The notes: generated by a model from the sequence alone, not told the origin. A DNA stretch of 64,000 nt from Macrothele yani (GCA_039090855.1 CM077025.1:98622489-98686488); one strand, 5' to 3'; counted from the first letter of the stretch, positions 1 to 10,256 are shown. Numbers and translations are program-made.

Positions 1-212
1 CCATCGATGGACAGCCGAAATTTTAGATTGGATTCCAAGGGACAGGAAAAGACCTATAAGAAGACCACATGGAAGATGTGTGGATGAAATTCGAAAGTAT
101 GCGGGAATGACATGGAAGAGACTAGCACAAGACAGACCGTTGTGGAAGAGGCTTGGAGAGACCTTCGTCCAGCAGTGGATTGATAATGGTTGACAATGAT
201 AATGATGATGAT
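1..212 (+). mobile_element. 3' end of RTE-like non-LTR retrotransposon (cut by window edge)
   Basis: The segment is closely similar to the last ~210 bp of the larger RTE copy that ends near 51982. Positions 2-193 are an open frame encoding the extreme C-terminus of the endonuclease/reverse-transcriptase polyprotein, ending in QQWIDNG and a TGA stop. The stop is followed by an (AATGAT)-type simple repeat tail, which is the usual 3' end of RTE elements. The copy is intact where visible; its 5' part lies outside the window. A SINE is inserted immediately downstream. Confidence 0.8.
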
Positions 213-222
213 ATACATACGG

Positions 223-439
223 TTTTTTTTTTGGGTTTTTTTTTAATTGGAAGTTTAACGACCACCGTGAACAACTCACTGGATTATAAGCTGTCGCTCG
301 TCCCTAATTTAGGGCAACTGGCTCTAGAGAAGAAAGATAAACAAACACAGGATGCATGCCTCACCAGGATTTGAACCCAGATCCATCTCAGACGAATGAT
401 CAGAAGCCATTGCTTAGACCACTCCGCCACCGGCGCGGC
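223..439 (-). mobile_element. tRNA-derived SINE, family A (copy 1)
   Basis: This is one of nine copies of the same ~220-bp element in the window. On the minus strand it starts with a tRNA-like head (A-box like GGCGGAGTGGTCTAAG, B-box like GGTTCAAATCC), then a unique body containing a CCCTAAATTAGGGACGAGCGAC-like stretch, and ends in an A-rich tail (poly-T on the plus strand at 223). The copy is diverged. SINEs have no coding capacity; transcription by RNA polymerase III from the A/B boxes and mobilisation by a partner LINE are family knowledge. It sits directly against the simple-repeat tail of the preceding RTE. Confidence 0.85.
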
Positions 440-501
440 ATATACAGAGAGCCAGTCGAAAGTTTGAAATATTTGGATCACTTTATATCTTCATGCGTAC
501 C

Positions 502-569
502 TTTATGACGAAAGCTGACTAGCATTCTAATCATCTTTATGACGAAAGCTGACTAGCATTCTAATCATC
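502..569. repeat. 34-bp perfect tandem duplication
   Basis: Two adjacent identical 34-bp units (502-535 and 536-569) begin TTTATGACGAAAG and end TAATCATC. They lie just outside the C-terminal coding end of the mariner relic and probably arose by local slippage or repair. Confidence 0.9.
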
Positions 570-599
570 TGCCTGCCAGTTCTTTGATTCCGCTGCGCT

Positions 600-1550
600 A
601 CCAATTCTTGTCCTTCGAGGCGAAGAACTCTTTCACTCACGCTGCCACCTCATCCCAGTTGTTGAAGTGCCGCCAGCGAAGGAAATGGGCCATGGACCGG
701 AACAAGTAATAATCCGACGGGGCAAGGTCCGGACTATATGCTGGGTGTGACATCAGTTCGATGACCTCAAGTTCCTGGAGTTTTGCCCGTGTCGTTCGCG
801 CGATATCAGGCCGAGCGTTATCTCTTGTAGGAGAGCACTCTTTCTGTTCACCAGTACCGTGTACTTCTCCACCAGAACGGCATACATCGGCTCCATCTGT
901 TCAGCGTAGAGGTTGGCGTTGATGGTCCGACTGTCTGGAACAAATTCGTAATGGATTCCCCTTGAAATTCCACCAGACGCAGAGCATCACCTTGTGCTCG
1001 AAGTGCTCACGTTTAGCAACAGGTTCAGATAGCTGGCCCTGGCTCAACCATTGCCGTTGTGTGTTGTGATTACGGACATATATCCACTTTTCATCGCACG
1101 TAACAATTCTCTTGATGAAACGTGCGTCGCGCTGGTTTTCTAGGAGTTTCGTGTACACTTCCACTCGGCGGTTTGCTTCAGCTGTCGTCAGTTCGTGAGG
1201 GACAATGCGGCAGCTCCTGTAGACCTTGCCTAAGTCCAGAGGTGACGAACCACGGTGGCCTGTGATATGCCCAGCTCGCCTGATAATCTCCGAGTGCTGA
1301 TTGTCGGATTTGCCTCTACGGCCTTACGCACTGCCTCCGAATCCACGGTTCGGGGCCTACCTGGCCTCGGCTGATCGTCGAGGTTTCTGTCACCTTAGCG
1401 GAATTTCTTGAACCATCTGGTTGCGGTGTTGCGGTTCACCGAACCTTCCCCTTTTGCATGACAAATTATTTGTGTTGCTTAAGCAGCGTTATGGCAGAGT
1501 TCAAAATCGTAAAGGAAAAGTTCCTTAATTAGCGAGTTGTGGCTGTTCAT
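600..1550 (-). pseudogene. mariner transposase pseudogene
   Basis: Recognisable blocks in order on the minus strand: an N-terminal MNSHNSLIKELFLYDFEL start, a helix-turn-helix part with GRPRTVDSEAVRKA and STRRLSGELGISQATVVRHL, the first catalytic block ending TCDEKWIY (901-1164 is open), then a displaced-frame block with DNARPDIARTT and SHPAYSPDLAPSDYYLF. The three catalytic Asp positions expected in mariner (in the CDEKW, DNARP and APSDYY blocks) are therefore still visible. At least two stop codons and several frameshifts (for example the TAA after KKFR) make it non-functional. Average mariner transposases are ~345 residues, consistent with this span. Confidence 0.8.
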
Positions 1551-1560
1551 CTTTTAGGCG

Positions 1561-1782
1561 TTTTTTTTTTTTATTATTGGAGGTTTAACGACCACCGTGA
1601 GCAACTCAATGGGCTATAAGCAGTCGCCCGTCCCTAATTTAGGGTCACTGGTTCCAGGGAAGGGAGAGAGCCAATGCATTAAGACAAACACAACATCCAT
1701 GCCTGACCGGGATTCGAACCCGGACCCCTTACGGACGAATGATCAGAGGCCAGCTCCTTAGACCACTGCGCCACCGGGGCGG
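1561..1782 (-). mobile_element. SINE family A (copy 2) with 13-bp TSD
   Basis: Full-length SINE A in minus orientation, poly-T at its left edge and the head (GGGGCGGC on plus) at its right edge. It is flanked by a perfect 13-bp target duplication, CATCTTTTAGGCG at 1548-1560 and 1783-1795. The insertion lies within the mariner relic, immediately upstream of that transposase's start codon, so the SINE is younger than the mariner. Confidence 0.95.
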
Positions 1783-2037
1783 CATCTTTTAGGCGTCCCA
1801 ACCACAGACAGAACGACGACATGCAATGCTGACAACCACTTTATATCCCTTTCGACTGACTACAGTGCGCAACTTGAACTAGTTTAAACACGTGGCATAC
1901 CCGCCGCAGCACATGCTTTTATGCAAATATTGCAAAACTTTCGACTCATCCTCTGTATATGTGCGTGTGTTTGCCGAAATGCGAAAGGTTAGGAATACAT
2001 GTTCATGTAAGGTTTCCCTTTGAAGTTCAGTGCTGTA

Positions 2038-2242
2038 CCGCCCGGTGGCGCAGTGATCTAAACGATAGCTTCTGATCATTCGTCCGGAAGGGGTCCGGGT
2101 TCGAATTCCGGTGAGGCATGGATGTTGAGTTTGTCTTATGGCACTGGCTCTCTCTCTCCCTTCCGTTGAACCAGTGGCCCTAAATTAGAGACGGCCCACC
2201 GGCTTGCTCACGGTAGTTGTTGAACCTTCAATAAAAAAAAAA
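2038..2242 (+). mobile_element. SINE family A (copy 3)
   Basis: Plus-oriented copy: head CGCCCGGTGGCGCAGTG, B-box GGGTTCGAATTCC, family body and an (A)10 tail. Flanks share GYGCTGTAC (2029-2037 and about 2244-2253), a probable TSD with one transition. Confidence 0.9.
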
Positions 2243-3199
2243 TCGGCGCTGTACTGATCCTTTCTCCAGTTCCTTGAAATGTTGGCAGAACACAAGATAG
2301 AACCAGAACACTGGAACATAGGGCGACGTCTCACCATGAACCTCGGCGTCCGCTCGCGGTGTAATTTGAGATGGGAGTTTTAATGAGCTGACGCCTAGCG
2401 GCGTTATTATTTATGTATTATGCATCTTTCGCAACTCGCAGAGAGTCATTCCATCTGTTCTTGGCATAGTCGTCGTTTAATTTTACCAGGACTATATGAA
2501 TGCCTCTCTGTTGTTGCATCGGGGATTAAATAATCGAAACTACAGTAGGAATGCTTTGTCAGCGGGCTTTTCCATTTTGGAATATTTGAAATTTATTTTT
2601 CGGGTATACGGAGGTAAAGAAGCAAGGAGAAAGAGTGATAGTCGAGGCTGAGTGGAGTTACGAGATCGAGTGAGATGACGAGATGCGAGGGAGATGAGCT
2701 CATACATAGTACCTATGCATCTAGCAAAGGAGGAGACAAAAATAGGCCAATTATTTCGGCCAATTTGAGTTGCTGATTATCAATTTTCAAGAATTCGTTT
2801 AATGTACGAGTATAAACCTACCGAATACATATTTTTGATGCAATTTTTGGAAGGGGCGGTGATGTATTCAGGCATCTTCACATGGTACTTAGCCCCCCCC
2901 CCCCCCGCGCGTAGGTTTTGGGGTAATCGCCCTATATATTTAGTCTAATTATCTTCGTTTATAGTTAAATATTTGGAGAAATTAATTTCAAAGTATTAAG
3001 AAACTGACGGAAAATATTATAATGATAAAGAAAAAAACATACATATGAACGTCAATCTGAAATTTCTGTCGTTATTCAATAACACGTTAAACAGTCCTCG
3101 CTGAAGGGGCAATTTTTCAAGCACTGACAACTCTGACTACTTCCGCTATAAAAACCCTAATTCCACAGAGTAAAGATGTTTGCACTGCAATACATCATA
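2243..3199. other. no gene recognised; includes poly-C tract
   Basis: About 950 bp with no supported coding frame or recognised TE. It contains a ~14-bp C homopolymer at 2890-2905 within AT-rich sequence. It ends at the TSD of the Ty3/Gypsy element. Confidence 0.6.
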
Positions 3200-3204
3200 A
3201 TATT

Positions 3205-3866
3205 GTGACGACCCCCATCCCTCGGCGAGAGGCGTGGCTAATTAACGGTAATTGAAACTTGATTGGGGGTCTAATTAACAGAGAGTTATAATTTAAACAC
3301 TTATGAGGGGCGGTATGTTAAGAAAAGATCTGCTGGCACTTGGAATTCAAGTGGCGAGTTGCAGGTGTTTTCCACGAGAACAATGAGCCCATAAACGGAA
3401 ATGACACGGGTCAGAGTTTAAAAGCTATTTCCCATGACTCAAAAATGTTTGGACGGCAAAAGCGTTTTAAGCTTTTGTCTGTGCGGCGCGCGAAACAATG
3501 GGAAAGCTTTTTGGACTTGAAGAGCGGTTTATAATAAATATGTCGCGGTTTCAAGTGTTAGAATTCGCCGCTTACCAGTTTCTGGGAGACGGGAGATTGT
3601 TGTTGAGAGAGACAGGATCCGATTGAGAGCCGAGAGAACGAGGAAGGATTTTTCCTCGCGCTAGAACAATTGCTTGCTGTCTGCGTGCTCTTGCAATTCT
3701 GAGCATAAGAAGTGAAGCCAGCTGAAAACATAAGCTGAAGAATAACCAGCACCAGATCTGCCTGGGAACTTTCTTCACCTCGGCGGACCACGGATACCTG
3801 TCGTAAGGAGCCATTTCAGGTAAAATGCAGACAGAGACATAATAATTAGGGAATATCCACGCTCAT

Positions 3867-3900
<34 letters not shown>

Positions 3901-4117
3901 AACGCCAGCCTCAGGAACCACAAAGCAGACACCCTGCAGAGAGAGAGAGAGAGTTCTGAAGTAACCGCTATCCTCTTCGTGTTCAAAGCGGGGAGAGAAA
4001 TCTTGTGTGTGTGTCTGAGTACGTACCTCCAGTGACCGGGGAACGACATCGTTTCAGCCACAGCAAAGAATGAGCGGTGATGGAAGTTAAGATCAAACTA
4101 CCCGTGTGAGTTTTGTG

Positions 4118-4148
<31 letters not shown>

Positions 4149-4501
4149 GGTGTCATCAATACTGTGGATACTCGAGGACATATGTAAGTACTTTTTACCG
4201 GTATTTTATTTGCGGCCCATTGTGAACGAACAGACTTTTCGTTAGGACATATTTTCTGAAACACCGAAGAGGGCCAAAACTGGCCGCAAATTATAACTTT
4301 CACAACTAGATGAAGAATCTGGTGTAATTTATGCATATATCTATTAAATCCCTGTTTTAATTGTTATACTGTGCCTCCATTGGTTTATTGGTGTAGTGTG
4401 TCGTCTAATTGGCTAACGAGGTATTGGCGGATCCAGTGATTCCAATCGCAGTCCGGAATTAATTTGGCATCCTGATATCTGAAGACCAAAAGGTCGCAAC
4501 A
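3205..4501 (+). repeat. 5' LTR of the Ty3/Gypsy element
   Basis: Direct repeat of 7551-8852. It begins GTGACGACCCCC and ends GGTCGCAACA. It contains (GA)n runs at 3870-3898 and 3940-3953, a long poly-T near 4121-4148, and TATAATAAATATG near 3532, which could be either a TATA-like or a polyadenylation-type signal. No coding sequence is supported within it. Confidence 0.92.
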
Positions 4502-4525
4502 AAAGTGGTGATCAGTAGTGGGATC
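4502..4525 (+). promoter_or_regulatory. candidate primer-binding-site region
   Basis: The sequence immediately after the 5' LTR (AAAGTGGTGATCAGTAGTGG) is where a tRNA primer-binding site is expected. Its GTGGTGATCAGTAGTGGGAT pattern resembles leader regions of several arthropod Gypsy elements, but I cannot assign the cognate tRNA with confidence. Confidence 0.35.
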
Positions 4526-4620
4526 CGTATTGTGTACCTCAGAAACACAGTACAACCGGAGCACAGTATTTGTGCCAACTTTTGCAACTTGCATAATAAG
4601 TTGAGCTCAAAGTTTCAAAA

Positions 4621-5070
4621 ATGGAAGGGATTACAAAAATATTAGATGAACTGAAAGATAAACTCAGAAATGGACTGAAAACTTCCAAAGAAAGTTTTGA
4701 GCAGCAGCTCAAACAACAACTAAAAAGTTTTGAGCAAAGCTTACGACAGCAGAAAGAAAGTCTTGAGCAACAGACTGGCATCATAAATCAGCTGATAGCT
4801 AGAATTGGGGGGTATGAGGAAAAAATTTATAAAAGAATAGAAGATACCAACTTGCGTATCGATCAGTTGGAAATTATGCAGGTAAAATGCGTAGACCAAA
4901 TAGAACAATGTACCCAAAATTTAGAGAGCGTTCTTAAATTGTGCGAGACTCAATGTAGAAATGTAAAGGAAAAACTTTCTGGGAAATTTAATGGTACTAA
5001 GTTAGAACAAACTAAATTTTATAGGGATATTGAGAAAAGGGTACAACATTGTGAGGCAATAATAAGTTAG
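4621..5070 (+). CDS. gag N-terminal fragment, coiled-coil
   Basis: Open frame of 149 residues beginning at the first ATG after the 5' LTR leader. It is strongly charged and heptad-like, with repeated KESFEQQLK / KESLEQQ motifs at residues ~20-50, suggesting an N-terminal coiled coil for Gag multimerisation. The frame ends at a TAG (5068-5070); gag homology continues directly downstream, so the stop is likely a disabling mutation rather than the natural end of Gag. Confidence 0.65.
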   Translation: MEGITKILDELKDKLRNGLKTSKESFEQQLKQQLKSFEQSLRQQKESLEQQTGIINQLIARIGGYEEKIYKRIEDTNLRIDQLEIMQVKCVDQIEQCTQNLESVLKLCETQCRNVKEKLSGKFNGTKLEQTKFYRDIEKRVQHCEAIIS

Positions 5071-5091
5071 TCGGAATTTAAGTCACCGGGG

Positions 5092-5916
5092 GTGATAAGC
5101 GAAGCTTTGAGTAAGCCGACCCGAATTAAACCAGGCGCGTTTGACGGAAAGACTAGCTGGGGGTATAAGGACCCAGTTCGAATGGTTTCGAGTGTGAACG
5201 GCTGGACCGAAAGGGAGAAAGCATGCGCACTTGCGGCATCATTGAGGATGCAGCTGCTGATATCCTACAAACTTTATCGGAGGAGAGCCGTTTAAAAATA
5301 TTCCTGTCTCGTCGCTGCCCTGGAACTCAGATTTAGGAAGGAACATTTAAAGCAACTTCGTGTTCTTCAGTTGAAAAGTCGCAGGCAGGAGGTCAACGAG
5401 TCACTTCAAGAGCTCGCGACCGACATCGATCGGATGACGAGGCTTGCGTATGGGCAATGTACGTCGGATATACAGGACACGATGGCGCAGCAACATTTTG
5501 TGGAAGCGATTTCTTATCCAGACATTCAGCATTCAGTGCGCATGGCGGATTGTGACTCACTTAAGTCAGCCGTCTTAAATGCAATGAAATTTGACTGTCC
5601 TAGAAAAACAGTTCGTATGGCGACTACAGCAGAAAGTCCGATCAATGCATCAGTCGAAACTAAACTCGAAGAGCTTTTGGATCTCCTTCGCAGATATGTT
5701 AAACATCGTTCTGTTACGTCTCCTAGCCGGCGAAGAAGTGATATGCCGGTTGGAAAAATGGAGTGCTGGTATTGTAGATTAAGAGGGCATCGCATTTTTG
5801 AGTGTAGTAAACGGTTGAGAAAGGGAAAACAGTCGAAGGAACAGGCTTCGGGAAACCCTCAGAAGTCAGTTTCGGGGGCGAGAACTGACGCGGCAAAAGC
5901 AGCCCCGCACGGTTAA
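5092..5916 (+). pseudogene. gag capsid/nucleocapsid region, frameshifted
   Basis: The first block (5092-5295) includes the Gag motif GAFDGKTSW followed by SSVNGWTEREKACALAASLR, typical of Ty3/Gypsy capsids. Homology then shifts frame near 5247 and again near 5300-5330. The last block (5371-5916, 181 residues) is open and carries a zinc knuckle, CWYCRLRGHRIFEC (CX2CX4HX4C, residues 132-145), followed by a basic tail. Such knuckles bind the element's RNA for packaging. With one stop and at least two frame breaks, the gag gene is dead in this copy. Confidence 0.8.
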
Positions 5917-5968
5917 AGCGCACGTCACAGGTCTTTCTGGGGATTACAGTGGTTTAAGAGTTGAGGGG

Positions 5969-7036
5969 ATGATAAATAAAACTAAATGCCAATTTGTGCT
6001 GGATACTGGGGCGGATATTACATTAATTCGTCCGGATTTTTTCGAGCAAATTAAGGAATCTGCAGATTGTTTGAAGAGTGAGCAACAGGATGAGATTCAA
6101 ACTGTGAATGGTGATAGTTTAGTTGCTCTTGGAACCGCATGCTTCGACATACGAATTGGAAATAAATGCTGCAAACACACGGCAGTGATTGCTGATATCG
6201 TTGAAAAATGCATCCTGGGTCTCGATTTTCTTAGTGAGAACGGATATGTTTTGGACCTTAAGAATGGAACCCTGAAGACGGAACATGAGGAAATGGTTCT
6301 CATGAGGAGTCAACATGGGCACCTGAGGTCGCAAAGGGTCACAGTTCTCGCAATAGAAAAGTGTGTTTTACCAGCTAAAAGTGAAACAATTCTGGCAGGA
6401 TGTTTGCCTGAGCTTTCACTAGAATTTCCGATGGTAATATGCGAAATGTCCGAAATTTGCCCGTTACCGAAAAATGTACTTGTAGCGAGAGCGCTGGTAA
6501 AAACAGCACATTGCATCCCCGTAAGAATAGTTAACCTAGGTGACGTCGATGTGAAGATAAAAGAAGGGTTAGCGCTTTGCTTTTTGAATCCTGTAATTTC
6601 GGCGCGTCGCAGCAGAGTAAGGATCCCACCCGACTCGCGCGTGGAAGGGAGCGGCGAAGTACCGGAGCATCTGCGTGACCTTGCAGCGGAGGCCACGGCG
6701 GGCCTGAGCACGTATGTCACAGAGCTTACCAGGAGATTAGAGAAGGTACATTGTTTTGCTAGGAAGAATATTCGAATAGCTACTGAACGAATGAAGACCA
6801 GATACGACGTGCAGGCTGCTGAGAAAGTGCTTAAGGAGGAAGACTTAGTCTGCCTCTATAACCCACGAAGGCGAAAGGGAAAGTCACCCAAATTGCAGCG
6901 CCCGTGGGAAGGCCCTTATGTAGTAAAGAAAAGAATAAACGATGTTCTTTACAAAGTTCAGTACAATAATAGACCAGTTAGAGTCATACACCTCGATAGG
7001 CTTAGACCGTATAGGGCAGGAAATACCGAATCATAA
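5969..7036 (+). CDS. protease - integrase C-terminus in-frame fusion ORF
   Basis: Uninterrupted 355-residue frame. Residues ~8-100 are a retropepsin-like aspartic protease (VLDTGADITLI, catalytic Asp at residue 12; later ILGLDFL). Around residues 225-245 is the PR-RT linker typical of this group (VPEHLRDL). At about nucleotide 6705 the sequence jumps directly to the integrase C-terminal region: RMKTRYDV, a basic VCLYNPRRRKGKSPKLQ block, then WEGPYVV (~residue 313) and VIHLDRLRPY, the GPY/F module. RT, RNase H and the integrase zinc and catalytic domains are missing yet the frame is kept. This may be a deletion accident or a retained non-autonomous form. Confidence 0.85.
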   Translation: MINKTKCQFVLDTGADITLIRPDFFEQIKESADCLKSEQQDEIQTVNGDSLVALGTACFDIRIGNKCCKHTAVIADIVEKCILGLDFLSENGYVLDLKNGTLKTEHEEMVLMRSQHGHLRSQRVTVLAIEKCVLPAKSETILAGCLPELSLEFPMVICEMSEICPLPKNVLVARALVKTAHCIPVRIVNLGDVDVKIKEGLALCFLNPVISARRSRVRIPPDSRVEGSGEVPEHLRDLAAEATAGLSTYVTELTRRLEKVHCFARKNIRIATERMKTRYDVQAAEKVLKEEDLVCLYNPRRRKGKSPKLQRPWEGPYVVKKRINDVLYKVQYNNRPVRVIHLDRLRPYRAGNTES

Positions 7037-7535
7037 ACGTTTGAAGGATGAGAGTCTCAGGTGATTGGTTAGTTTCCCGTTGGTTGACTTGTTGATGTGA
7101 AAGGATGAGAAGCAGTGAGCCTGAGAACATGAAATGAGTTTGTTGGTTGTAATAATTTCGTATAGTGTACCCAGTGTTGTGTTCTATTGGTGGAAATATT
7201 TTAATATTGCAGTATGTCGTGTGCCGTGGTAGTGGAACTGTATAGTGTAAATTAATTGTATAGTGTCGTATTTGTGCACTGCCCTGGGGCGTGGCAGTGT
7301 AAATAATTATGCAGGTATGCATGGAATGTGGGCGTTCCCTGAGATTCGTTAGAAAAGGGGATGTGCCCGGGGAATGTCAAAGACCAATTCAAGGCGATTG
7401 TTTTGAGAAGGGCAGAAAAGACGATGCACAAGGAAAGATGGGTACTGTTGAGTTCTATCTAGGGTAGGCAGTTCCTGTTGGTGGAATCGCTGCGAATCAC
7501 AGGTAGCTTATATGCAATCGAGACGAGTTGCATTT
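7037..7535 (+). other. 3' untranslated part of the Ty3/Gypsy element
   Basis: Between the pol stop and the purine tract before the 3' LTR. No ORF with family similarity is present, and there is no envelope-like frame. Confidence 0.6.
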
Positions 7536-7550
7536 TAAGAAGGGGCCGAC
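7536..7550 (+). other. polypurine tract region before 3' LTR
   Basis: AAGAAGGGGCCGAC lies immediately before the 3' LTR start, the position where plus-strand DNA synthesis is primed in LTR elements. The terminal CCGAC is not purine, so the exact primer end is uncertain. Confidence 0.55.
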
Positions 7551-8274
7551 GTGACGATCCCCCCTCGCATAATTAATTGGCGAGAGGCGTGGCTAATTAA
7601 CGGTAATTGAAACTTGATTGGGGGTTTATTAACAGAGAGTTATAATTTAAACACTTGCGAGGGGCGGTATAATAAGAAAAGATCTGCTGGCACTTGGAAT
7701 TCAAGTGGCGAGTTGCAGGTGTTTTCCACGAGAACAATGAGCCCATAAACGGAAATGGGACGGGTCAGAGTTTAAAAGCTATTTCCCATGACTCAAAAAT
7801 GTTTGGACGGCAAAAGCGTTTTAAGCTTTTGTCTGTGCCGCGCGCGAAACAATGGGAAAGCTCTTGGACTTGAAGAGCGGTTTATAATAAATATGTCGCG
7901 GTTTCAAGTGTTAGAATTCGCCGCTTACCAGTTTCTGTGAGAAGGGAGATTGTTGTTGAGAGGGACAGAATCCGTTTTGATAGCCGAGAGAACGAGGAAG
8001 GATTTTTCCTCGCGCTAGAACAATTGCTTGCTGTCTGCGTGCTCTTGCAATTCTGAGCATAAGAAGTGAAGCCAGCTGAAAACATAAGCTGAAGAATAAC
8101 CAGCACCAGATCTGCCTGGGAACTTTCTTCACCTCGGCGGACCACGGATACCTGTCGTAAGGAGCCATTTCAGATAAAATGCAGACAGAGACATAATAAT
8201 TAGGGAATATCCACGCTCATCCACAGAGAGAGAGAGAAGAAACGCCAGCCTCAGGAACCACAAAGCAGACACCC

Positions 8275-8312
<38 letters not shown>

Positions 8313-8852
8313 AAGTAACCGCTAGCCTCTTCGTGTTCAAAGAGGGAAGAGAAATCTTGTGTGTGTGTGTGTGATTACGTACCTCCAGTAACCGGGGAAC
8401 AACATCGTTTCAGCCACAGCAAAGAATGAGCGGTGATGGAAGTTAAGATCAAACTACCCGTGTGAGTTTTGTGTCTTTATTTATTTATTTTTTTTTTTTG
8501 GTGTCATCAATACTGTGGATACTCGAGGACATATGTAAGTACTTTTTACCGGTATTTCATTTGCGGCCCATTGTGAACGAACAGACTTTTCGTTAGGACA
8601 TATTTTCTGAAACACCGAAGAGGGCCAAAGCTGGCCGGAAATTATAACTTTCACAACTAGATGAAGTATCCGGTGTAATTTATGCATATATCTATTAAAT
8701 CCCTGTTTTAATTGTTATACTGTGCCTCCATTGGTTTATTGGTGTACTCTGTCGTCTAATTGGCTAACGAGGTATTGGCGGATCCAGTGATTCCAATCGC
8801 AGTCCAGAATTAATTTGGCATCCTGATATCTGAAGACCAAAAGGTCGCAACA
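7551..8852 (+). repeat. 3' LTR of the Ty3/Gypsy element
   Basis: Direct repeat of 3205-4501 with small differences at its start (an extra CGCATAATTAATT stretch), altered GA-tract lengths and a shorter T tract near 8490. It ends ...GGTCGCAACA and is followed by the ATATT target duplication. Confidence 0.92.
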
Positions 8853-8857
8853 ATATT

Positions 8858-9503
8858 TTGGAAGCTGGCATTCAGCTTTATTTCAGATTTCTCGATGCCG
8901 ACTTTCCATGTATACGGTTAAGCCTCAGCGTAGCTAACGGAACGTTAGTGCTTCCAATACCACAAAATATTTGCTACCTAACTTTTAACAATAGCAAATT
9001 ATTAGAAATTGTTCCCATACTAAGGTTGTTTTATTTTCTGGCGGTGGTGGTTTACACTCTGTGACAAAAAAAAAAAAAAAAAAAATCGATGCACCTCAAA
9101 CTGGCATCGAAACGGTTAGACAGTTTATGTTTTTTTACTACTATTTGCTAATCTAAATAATCTAAAGGAGCTGGAACCAAATGGCAGGGGAATGGTTTAC
9201 ACCATACGTTTTCAGGTAACACTGTAATGATTCCTTAATACACAGAAACACGCTGGTAGTAAGGCGAGGACATTTTTGCCATTCCCAATGTTGTTGCACA
9301 CCTTTATCTTACCGGCATCCTCAATATTTTACACCCCCCGAAATCCGTGGTGCATTACTGAATTAAAGCAAAGGCATAACATATTTACATTTTTAATCAC
9401 TTGTATGTGTACATTTTTAATCACTTGTATGCGCAGATTTCTTGGAATTTGCATTTCCGATGTCCGAGCATAAGAACATTTTTATACTCTATTTAAAATT
9501 TTT
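8858..9503. other. no gene recognised; AT-rich flank
   Basis: Unassigned sequence with a ~23-bp A homopolymer at 9065-9085 and a short local duplication (TACATTTTTAATCACTTGTATG, twice, about 9385-9432). Nothing else is supported. Confidence 0.6.
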
Positions 9504-9514
9504 AGTATATATGT

Positions 9515-10245
9515 CATCATCATCATCATTGTCAACCATTATCAATCCACTGCTGGACGAAGGTCTCCCCAAGTTTCCTCCACAACGGTCTGTCTTGTGC
9601 CAGTCTCCTCCATGTCACTCCCGCATACTTTCGAATTTCATCCACCCATCTTCCATGTGGTCTTCTTCTGGGTCTTTTCCTGTCCCTTGGAATCCAATCT
9701 AAAATTTCGGCTGTCCATCGATGGTCTGTTCTTCTGGCAGTATGTCCAGCCCATTGCCATTTCAGGGATTTAACTCTGATCATGATGTCTTCCACTCTTG
9801 TCATTTTTCGGATCCACGTGTTCCTCTTCTTATCTCTCCTGGTTACACCAAGCATGCACCTCTCCATGCTACTTTGAGTTGTCTGCAGCCTTCGTATGTC
9901 TCTTTTAGTTAAGGTCCACGTCTCTGCACCATACGTAAGCACTGGAAGGATGCATTGATCAAACACTTTTCTTTTAAGACATAATGGCATATTGCTCTTG
10001 AAAATTATACTGTTTCTTCCAAAAGCTCTCCAGGCAAGTTTTGTACGCCGATTAATTTCTTCACCAATGTGACCCTCACTTGATATCTGCTGTCCAAGAT
10101 AAACGTACGTGTCTGTTATCTCCAGCTTTTCTCCATCAATCGATAAATCTTCATTTCTTGTAAAAGCATTGAACATCACTTTTGTCTTCTGAAAGTTCAT
10201 TTTTAATCCCACTTCTTTACTCTTGTCAGCAAGTTCCTGGATCAT
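9515..10245 (-). mobile_element. 5'-truncated RTE-like retrotransposon with 11-bp TSD
   Basis: A minus-strand insertion flanked by perfect 11-bp duplications AGTATATATGT (9504-9514 and 10246-10256). Its 3' end is a (GAT)n tail (CATCATCATC on plus). It matches the C-terminal third of the larger copy at 49434-51982. 5' truncation is the usual outcome of target-primed reverse transcription. The high coding integrity suggests a young insertion. Confidence 0.95.
9532..10245 (-). CDS. RTE reverse-transcriptase C-terminal fragment
   Basis: A 237-residue open frame, uninterrupted to the truncation point. It starts in the post-catalytic RT region (VGLKMNFQKTKVMFNAF), continues through the thumb and tail (LPVLTYGAETWTLTKRD, then WAGHTARRTDHRW) and ends QQWIDNG. 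The catalytic RT core is absent, so this is a dead fragment with coding constraint inherited from its source. The methionine start is incidental. Confidence 0.85.
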   Translation of the reverse strand: MIQELADKSKEVGLKMNFQKTKVMFNAFTRNEDLSIDGEKLEITDTYVYLGQQISSEGHIGEEINRRTKLAWRAFGRNSIIFKSNMPLCLKRKVFDQCILPVLTYGAETWTLTKRDIRRLQTTQSSMERCMLGVTRRDKKRNTWIRKMTRVEDIMIRVKSLKWQWAGHTARRTDHRWTAEILDWIPRDRKRPRRRPHGRWVDEIRKYAGVTWRRLAQDRPLWRKLGETFVQQWIDNG

Positions 10246-10256
10246 AGTATATATGT

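Larger units (their letters stand above)
570..1860 (-). mobile_element. mariner-type DNA transposon relic, split by a SINE
   Basis: A mariner (DD34D family) transposase relic reads on the minus strand from an ATG at 1550-1548 to about 600. A SINE at 1561-1782 interrupts the 5' untranslated part. I could not identify a convincing pair of terminal inverted repeats, so the outer limits are approximate. The sequence CACTTTATAT occurs on both sides (near 479 and 1839) in direct orientation; this is noted but is not a mariner-type TA target duplication. Confidence 0.7.
3205..8852 (+). mobile_element. Ty3/Gypsy LTR retrotransposon, internally deleted
   Basis: The element is bounded by two ~1.3-kb direct LTRs (3205-4501, 7551-8852) and flanked by ATATT at 3200-3204 and 8853-8857, a 5-bp target duplication. 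The internal part is only ~3.05 kb and encodes a broken gag with a zinc knuckle, then an aspartic protease joined in frame to the integrase C-terminal GPY/F region. Reverse transcriptase, RNase H and the integrase catalytic core are absent. The two LTRs differ at a few dozen places, many being GA- or T-tract length changes, so the insertion is fairly recent. It cannot be autonomous. It is an animal-genome retroelement; no envelope-like gene is seen. Confidence 0.92.

Noticed and set aside
479..1850. CACTTTATAT direct repeat as TSD of the first mariner
   Set aside because: Mariner duplicates only TA, and the segments are not at matching termini.
5969..7036. Domesticated retroelement gene
   Set aside because: It sits inside a recent insertion with near-identical LTRs and a broken gag. 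No sign of host gene structure; kept only as a family-level question.
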